Assembly (NCBI GenBank): GCA_947069175.1
Contig: CAMTDV010000013.1
Span: forward strand, 11,542,501-11,606,500
DNA: 64,000 nucleotides
Reading direction: 5' to 3'
DNA from: Scalesia atractyloides
Taxonomy: Eukaryota; Streptophyta; Magnoliopsida; Asterales; Asteraceae
In this document: one piece after another, positions 57,365 to 64,000 of the stretch
How positions within the stretch are numbered: the stretch's first letter is position 1
Layout: every line of letters starts with the position of its first letter
Translations under genes and position numbers: made by a program
Notes under the pieces: generated by a model
Told to the model about the DNA's origin: nothing
What the model saw: the letters and a program-made list of their open reading frames with translations, nothing else
The model's database searches: none

Positions 57365-58655
57365 CAATCAACATTTTGTATTGCGTGAACCATTCTATCT
57401 TCTTGATAAATGATTTATGAAAGAGAATTATGGTAGGATTTTTGGGCAATGAATCTTGTTGACAAATGATTTATGAAAGAGAATTATGGTAGGATTTTTG
57501 GGCAATGAAATTATGGTTTCGTGTTTTGATTATCTAAGACTTGTTTTATTATATAAATTAAACTATTAAACTATGTAGAAGCATAGAGAAAGTAACAGTA
57601 ATATTATTATTGAATTCAATAATATAAAATTAAAGCATAAGTTATTGAAGAATTTTGTTGTTCCATTTCCAGAGAGTTGCTAAGAAGTTGGTGGGTGGTT
57701 ACAACCTCATCAATTTTGTACGTAATAAACTAATTAATATCTTAAACCCATCTAACACGCCATTTTATAACTTTTTTGTTATGGTAAATACAATAATAAC
57801 TTCTGGAATAATACTAACGTCATACATAAAATGTACATCATCAGAAAATACGAAAAATGGCACAACTTACATTACCCGAATGACAAGAGAACAATAATAA
57901 AGACCAACATAAGATTTATTGTGCCGATTATAATGTATATAATATATAGTACAAACAAAAGTGACGTAAAGAAGATCTCAACTCCTACGAGTTCGTGTAT
58001 AACTTTTCTTTGATTGTAATAATAGTTGGACCGAATCAAACAAAACATATAATTGTTAATTTAATATGTAAAGATATATGGATTTGTTAAAAATGTAAGT
58101 GAAAATTGGTTCGCAAAAATCTATCGGTACTAGTTTGTATATGCTACTAATATACAAAGAACACGTATATGTAAGGATGATCTATGATATCACTTTGGTA
58201 TGCATGATTTTTAAATTAGTAAAACAGCTATATGAAGTAATTCATATAGCATCGGTAATCATCCATATAATTTTTTTAATCTTTTTTAATCTTAAGAACA
58301 AAAAAGAAGTGTATAATAATTATACCATAAACTGTATTAATGACATGAATAATATAACATGTTAAGTATCTTAAGCCGTATATTTGATATTAACTTTTTT
58401 CAAAACAATATATACAAGTTATATCAATTAAAAATAGAATTACATCATATGCATATACATCCACATAGTTTGCTCATTGCTGGCAAGATAACTTCATTCT
58501 TACATAATTGAAAATCCCCCCTTTTCCATGCAATAATCTGTCCATTCCTCTTGAAAACATCCCTCAAAAACTTCACGAAAAAACAATAACCATTTGCTTC
58601 AAATTTCACAACAATCTAACCCTTTGACCCATAACAATCTTACTCAAGATTCACC
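57365..58655. other. 5' flank of the FTIP/MCTP gene
   Basis: No gene is recognised upstream of the leader. A ~56 bp passage (about 57405-57509, with 'gagaattatggtaggatttt') occurs twice in tandem. The 150 bases before 58656 are C/A-rich with few G residues, typical of a 5' UTR. TATA-like words near 58412 are candidates only. Confidence 0.45.
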
Positions 58656-61600
58656 ATGCAACGTCCACCACCGGAAGAATTTGCACTCAAAGAAACCGCC
58701 CCGAAAATCGCGGGATCAGGCAAATACGTAGGCGACAAGCTCACCAGCACCTATGATCTCGTCGAACAAATGCAGTATCTCTATGTTCGAGTCGCTAAAG
58801 CCAAAGATCTGCCACCAAAAGATGTCACAGGAAGTTGTGACCCTTATGTTGAAGTCAAGCTAGGAAACTACAAAGGGATCACTCGACACTTCGAAAAGAA
58901 ATCAAACCCCGAATGGGATCATGTCTTCGCGTTCTCACAGGATCGGATTCAGGCGTCGTTTGTTGAAATCGTTGTTAAGGATAAAGATGTGGTTATGGAT
59001 GATTTTATTGGAAGAATTTTGTTTGAACTTATTGATGTTCCGAGAAGAGTTCCTCCAGATAGTCCACTTGCGCCGCAATGGTACAAGTTGGAAGATAAAA
59101 AGGGGGAGAAACTTAAACACGGCGAGATCATGCTTGCTGTGTGGAGAGGAACCCAGGCGGACGAGTGTTTCTCGGACGCCTGGCATTCAGATGCTGCCAC
59201 GGTTAACCGTGAAGGCGTGTCAAAGATTCGGGGAAAAGTTTATCTCTCTCCAAAACTATGGTAAGTAATCTAAATACAATTAGAATAATTACAAAGGAAA
59301 TCTAATAAAAGACGGAAAAAATCGTCCAACGGATACAAATGTTTTACTAAAGTCACTCAGTCTTTTTATTCATCCAAAGTCGTTTAATTTTCATCTGGCG
59401 TTACAATCTTGTGAGTTTTTTTTATAAACATGTTATTTTTTAATTATTGAGCTAGACAACATAAATATACATAAATGTTGACAATTAAGATTTTGTGCTA
59501 TGGTTTTCACGCCCCCACCCACATCAGCAAAGTCACACCCTCTACACAGCCCCTACCATTCATGAATTGGCGTTTGCCACTCTGCGCGTGAAGCCGCTCA
59601 CGCTATACCATCTTCCTTTCCTTTGTTTCAGCCAACAAGCTTTCGGCACATCACAATTTATTTTCTAAAAAATTAATTGATTAATTTAATTTGTTTTATG
59701 TGTGATGGATATCAAAACCATTACACAACCTAGTGAATAAAAGTGAGTGAAAGCTTTTAGGTGATGTGACAGTCACTTTTTCACTTGGTTATGAAAACTA
59801 GTGAAACTATAACATGTACTTTTAGTGATATTTTCTTTTAATTAACTTGAAGTATGAGGTACTACTAAAAGAAAAAACATATATAAATAAAAAGGCATAT
59901 GGTTGCAACAACTACTGGAAGTTGTTGAGACATTTAGGAGCTAATCAAATCATATGTTAGAATATGCTAGATACGATTACAATAAATCCTAACTAATATG
60001 TTTCGACAGGTACGTTCGAGTTAACGTGATCGAGTGTCAAGACTTGATCCCCAGCGACCGCAACAAACCAGTCGAGGTCTGCGTAAAGGTGGCATTGGGT
60101 AATCAAGCATTCAGGACTCAAATATCTCCGGTAAAAACAGTAAACCCAATATGGAACGAAGATCTAGTGTTTGTAGCAGCAGAACCGTTCGAAGAAGCGT
60201 TAATGTTAACTGTGGAAGATCGAGGTAACAAAGATGAGATTTTAGGAAAATGTTTGTTACCATTGTACTCGGTTCATCGAAGATGGGACAATAAAGCCGT
60301 GCACTCGAAATGGCACAACCTTGAGAAACATACGGTGATTGATGGTGGGAAAAAAGAAGCAAAGTTCGCGAGTCGAATTCATCTTCGAGTGTGTTTGGAT
60401 GGGGGGTATCATGTGTTGGATGAGTCTACGAATTATAGTAGCGATTTAAGGCCAACCGCAAAGCAGATATGGAAACCGAGCATTGGGATTTTGGAGCTTG
60501 GGATTATAAGCGCGAAGGGGTTGTCGCCTATGAAGACACGAGACGGTCGTGGGACAACGGATGCGTTTTGTGTGGCGAAGTATGGGAATAAATGGGTTCG
60601 GACGAGGACGATTATTGATAGTTTTTCGCCTACCTGGAATGAACAGTATACATGGGAGGTTTTTGATCCGTGTACGGTGATAACGATTGGTGCGTTTGAT
60701 AATGGGTTTTTGCATAAGGGGAGTAACGATTCGAGGATTGGGAAAGTGAGGATTCGGTTGTCGACATTAGAGACGGAACGAGTGTATACACATTCGTACC
60801 CGCTTATTGCTTTACACCCTTCGGGTGTGAAGAAAATGGGCGAGGTGCAATTGGCTGTGAGGTTTTCGTGCACATCGTATATTAATATGTTGCACAAATA
60901 CTCACAACCAATTTTGCCTAAGATGCACTATGTGCATCCGTTGTCAATGAGTCAAACCGATAGGTTAAGGCACCACGCGACCCAGATAGTCTCAACTAGG
61001 TTGGGCCGTGCCGAGCCACCATTGAGGAGAGAGGTGGTTGAGTACATGTTAGACGTTTCTTCGCACTTATGGAGTGTCCGAAGAAGCAAAGCGAACTTTT
61101 TTCGAATTGTAAATGTGGCTAGCGGCTTCGTAGGGTTGATTAAATGGTTCGACTCGATATGCCACTGGACCAACCCGCTCACGACGCTTCTAATCCACGT
61201 ACTTTTCGTGATACTGATACTGTCGCCGGAACTAATCCTACCTACAACTTTCCTATACTTGTTTGTCGTCGGGATCTGGCGGTACCGACGGAAACCGAGG
61301 CACCCTCCTCATATGGACATCCGGTTATCACACGCGGATGCAGTGAACTTTGATGAGTTAGACGAGGAGTTTGACACATTTCCAATTCTAAAGCGCCACA
61401 TGTGGTCCGAATGCGATATGATCGGTTAAGAAGTATTGGTGGTAGGATCCAGACTGTGGCGGGTGACTTGGCGACTCAAGGCGAGAGGTTCCACTCGTTG
61501 TTGAGTTGGCGCGACCCAAGAGCATCCGCTTTGTTTGTGACATTTTGTTTGGTCACCTCAATCGTGTTGTATGTGATACCGTTTCAAGTGGTTGCACTTC

Positions 61601-61707
61601 TTTTCGTGTTTTACGTGTTGAGACATCCGCGGTTTCGAACCAAACTGCCTTCGATGCCTGCAAGTTTCTTTCGAAGGCTCCCATCTGGTGCAGATAGCAT
61701 GTTGTAG
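58656..61707 (+). CDS. MCTP: FTIP/MCTP-family protein (three C2 domains plus membrane region), frameshifted near the 3' end
   Basis: Exon 1 is 58656-59261 and exon 2 is 60010-61707; the join restores PKLW-YVRVNVIE. Start MQRPPPEEFALKE is the family's usual N-terminus. C2-1 spans about residues 40-150 (DVTGSCDPYVEVKLGNYKG), C2-2 about 203-320 (NPIWNEDLVFV) and C2-3 about 355-480 (RGTTDAFCVAKYGNKW). Next comes the PRT_C region (RAEPPLRREVVEYMLD) with hydrophobic segments around LLIHVLFVILILSPELILP. Family members are ER/plasmodesmata-associated tethers; some carry FT or other mobile proteins between cells. Around 61381-61390 the frame shifts: uninterrupted reading ends at 61429 (TAA), while the neighbouring frame continues with the conserved RMRYDRLRSIGGRIQ and WRDPRASALF to the normal family end at 61707. 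A one-base loss explains this; a sequencing error is equally possible. If real, about 95 residues and the last membrane pair are lost. Confidence 0.9.
59262..60009 (+). other. Intron of the FTIP/MCTP gene
   Basis: Donor ggtaagt after 'aaactatg' and acceptor ttcgacag before 'gtacgttcg'. The 748 bp between are AT-rich with stops in all frames. Splicing splits the conserved Trp codon (tg/g) and restores the family sequence exactly. A 13-base passage near 59515-59575 is C-rich, unlike the rest. Confidence 0.88.
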
Positions 61708-62770
61708 TCGAGGAAACTGTATTTTCTAGTCTACCTTATTATTTGTATGTCACTATTTCCTTTATTAGCGTCATTGATTTGGAATGAGAAACATGGTTGG
61801 TGAAGTTGTAATATTTGTTAATCAAATCTAACGTGTAGTAGTTAAATTATTTCAAGTTCTTCTTTTTGGTTTTGAAAATACTTAAGTTGCTTAACTCCCC
61901 TGATGACAATAATTGTTCGAAATATTCAGATCCCATCAGTTCAAAACAGATTTTGTATTTTTAATTAAAAAAAATCAGCTTGAGGACAAAACGGAAAAAA
62001 AAGTTAACCAGCTTAAGTAATTGCAATATATGATCCTGTTATGACATTAGAGGCATATACATATACCAGTCGAGCGAGTGTGAGCACGAGCACAAGCTTG
62101 AAATTAAATGAGCCAAGAAGCGGAGCTTGGCTTGTGCTCGGCTCAGTTACAAAGTGAGTTTTTAGCTAGTTTCATTCAAGCTCTTTTCGAGCGAGTTGCG
62201 AGTCGCGAGCTTTTAAAACAGCCTAGGCAAGTATATGTTTTCAGCTATACTGTTGTTATTACAAAACTCGTCGCGACCTGAAATGGAGTTGTGTAACAAG
62301 AACAAATTCATCAACTAGATGACAAACTCCAAAATAGATCCAAAACTCAGAGCCATCAACAAGAGAGAGAGTTGAAAGACTAATGAAACGAAACCCTAGA
62401 AGTTTCATTTTATATTTAACGTGAGTTTTTTTTTTTTCTCAGCAGCAAATTTCTTTTTATTCATGTCCTCAGTGGAACTTGAATCCAAGATCTTCTTCAT
62501 AAGGTGTTTAAAGGCTTTACATTTACCCATTGATTAGCACACGGGGTTTTTTAAACCCCAGAACTGAACCACTGAACCAGTCATTAAAACCAGTCTTCTT
62601 TTGAGCCCAGCAAACTCCTAAACAAGCCCACACCAGCAACAAGCTCCTAAGCCCTATTTTAAATAAATCTCCAGTCGATTCCAGCATACAGTATGTAAAG
62701 AAAAATAAACGTAATATAATTAATTTATTTTTAACACGTTCAAAATAAATTGTTATAACTATAAAACTAT
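61708..62770. other. 3' UTR of the MCTP gene and intergenic DNA
   Basis: The first 100-150 bases (T-rich, with ttgtaatatttg near 61807) fit a plant 3' UTR. About 62070-62225 is a decayed copy of the 'gagcttggctcgagc' repeat also seen at 2551-2886. No further gene recognised. Confidence 0.4.
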
Positions 62771-62998
62771 AGAGTGAGGTTCTAGAGTAAACACTAGTGT
62801 ATTTATGAACTGAGTGAACAAAACCTGACTATTGATTTAAATCATCAAATCATAAAATACACTAGTGCATTTTTATCATCAAATCATGGTCATTGATTTA
62901 CACTTGTGTATATATTTGTATATTGATAATTAAGGGTTAGGATTAGTTCACTAGTGTTCGCAATCAAGTGGGTTGTTCACTAATGAACCTAACCCTAA
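62771..62998. mobile_element. MITE-like insertion with ~22 bp imperfect terminal inverted repeats
   Basis: The left end 'agagtgaggttctagag' pairs imperfectly with the right end 'gttcactaatgaacctaacc'. The flanking 'gttataactataaaac' and 'catatatttatatttatata' occur joined, without the insert, at about 63047-63080. This supports an insertion into one copy of a local duplication. Confidence 0.55.
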
Positions 62999-63774
62999 AA
63001 CCATATATTTATATTTATATACATATCTAACACGTTAAAAATAAAAGTGTTATAACTATAAAACCATATATTTATATTTATATACATATTAATTAATTAA
63101 TTCATATTCATAACATGTTAATGAATAGTTTTTATGTCTTTTGTGCGTGTGTTTTTTACCTTTTTAATAGTAATTATGTATACATATTAAGACAAAAGAT
63201 CAAATACAAATTATCTTATTAAATAGTGGAAAAGTAAAAAACGGTGACATTTTCATAGGGTAATTATCAAGATTACTCTATAGATGATCTTTTAAAGTCA
63301 TTTTGTAAAATAATCTTATAGGGTAATTTTGATATCATAATTACTCTACAAATGATCTTGTAGGGTAATTTTGATAATTACTCTACGGGTAAAATAATTA
63401 CGAAAATGTTACTTTATTTTTTTTACCTTTTCACCATATTAGTACGTTTTGTACGATAAACTTATTTATACAAGATCTTTACTCTATGTATTAATTCATA
63501 ACATGATAATGAATAGTTGTTTTGTCTTTTGTGTGGGTGTGTTTGTGTGATTTTGCCTTTTCCTCTTTTAATAGTAAACTATGTTTATCATTGTCGTCGT
63601 ACTTTTATTATTTAGTCTGTGTTTACATGTATTTGAAATCACTATGAGCATGTTGCGCACGGAACCACTAACAAGAATAAAAAGAAAATGTAAAAAAAAC
63701 ACTAAAAGATAACCGAAAGAAAATAACAAAAAAAAGTTGTATGGTAATGATGTTGTTCGTATGAAACCCGTAGT
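62999..63774. other. Intergenic AT-rich DNA with a foldback patch
   Basis: No gene. 62995-63090 contains a tandem copy of 'ccatatatttatatttatat'. About 63255-63400 folds back: 'agggtaattatcaagattac' and 'gtaattttgataattactct' recur in alternating orientation. Confidence 0.4.
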
Positions 63775-63968
63775 CAGAGATGAACAAATGGTACTGAGTA
63801 CCAGTATCGAATTTCCCGAACCAAAAGATCTTAAGTACCAATTCGGTACCGACTTTTGCCGTTCCTGGTACCGGTTCGCTATCGGTTTTTACTTTCATAT
63901 ACCGGTACCTAATCGGTATTTTCGGTACCAGTACCGATTTGATTCAGTTGGCTCCGAACTCATCCCTA
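63775..63968. mobile_element. Probable hAT-like MITE rich in GGTACCGGTA words
   Basis: The left end CAGAGATGAAC and right end ACTCATCCCTA are imperfect inverted repeats, and the interior is dense in 'accggtacc' and 'ggtaccgg'. The 8 bp flanks do not match, so this is a probable, eroded element. The open frames over it are artefacts. Confidence 0.45.
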
Positions 63969-64000
63969 CCTCTGAAACTAAAAAAAGAAATCATTAAAAG

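Noticed and set aside
57655..58365. Three short frames upstream of the MCTP gene
   Set aside because: AT-rich composition, no family resemblance, and overlapping frames; most likely chance.
58935..59200. Minus- and plus-strand alternative frames over MCTP exon 1 (and 60111-61353 over exon 2)
   Set aside because: Shadow frames of the C2-domain coding sequence.

Overview
This is AT-rich nuclear DNA from a flowering plant. The transposon families (Tekay-type chromodomain Ty3/gypsy, Tnt1-like copia) and an endonuclease-like retroelement relic, which I remember mainly from Asteraceae genomes, make a daisy-family eudicot my best guess; this is inference. Only two host genes are well supported, one near each end. 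A short gene at 1197-1451 encodes a secreted-peptide precursor with a CLE/IDA-like tail. At 58656-61707 lies a two-exon FTIP/MCTP gene (three C2 domains plus a membrane region) whose reading frame is broken by what looks like a one-base loss near the 3' end.

The ~56 kb between them is almost entirely transposon strata, and the boundaries can be set by matching target-site duplications (TSDs). (1) A copia element at 5018-13046 (TSD GAGAT, + strand) has split an older retroelement relic at 4866-5017/13047-13660. (2) An outer gypsy element at 19160-37722 (TSD TATAA, - strand) has lost nearly all of its interior. Its left LTR was invaded by a second gypsy element (TSD GAGTT). That second insertion is rearranged: it has three LTR copies, a duplicated 210 bp flank, and a further 2.8 kb solo-LTR-like insertion at 22532-25331. 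(3) A Tnt1/Tork-like copia element at 41599-57359 (TSD ATAAT, - strand) has a third gypsy element at 46531-57061 (TSD GAGTC, - strand) inserted into its 5' LTR. That gypsy element carries a further ~1.1 kb insertion in its integrase region.

Between and around these lie small non-autonomous DNA elements, three of them hAT-like with 8 bp TSDs (2551-2886, 39018-39425, 41088-41245), several minisatellites, TA-rich microsatellites, and one GC-richer patch that may be organellar DNA. All retroelement polyproteins contain stops or frameshifts. In the second gypsy element the five stops I checked all fit C:G to T:A transitions, as expected of old methylated copies.

There is no operon-like organisation and I found no convincing new molecular system. 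The unusual items are tRNA-like modules inside gypsy LTRs, GC-rich inverted-repeat modules shared by unrelated LTR families, the three-LTR rearrangement, the unassigned peptide precursor and the frameshifted MCTP gene.
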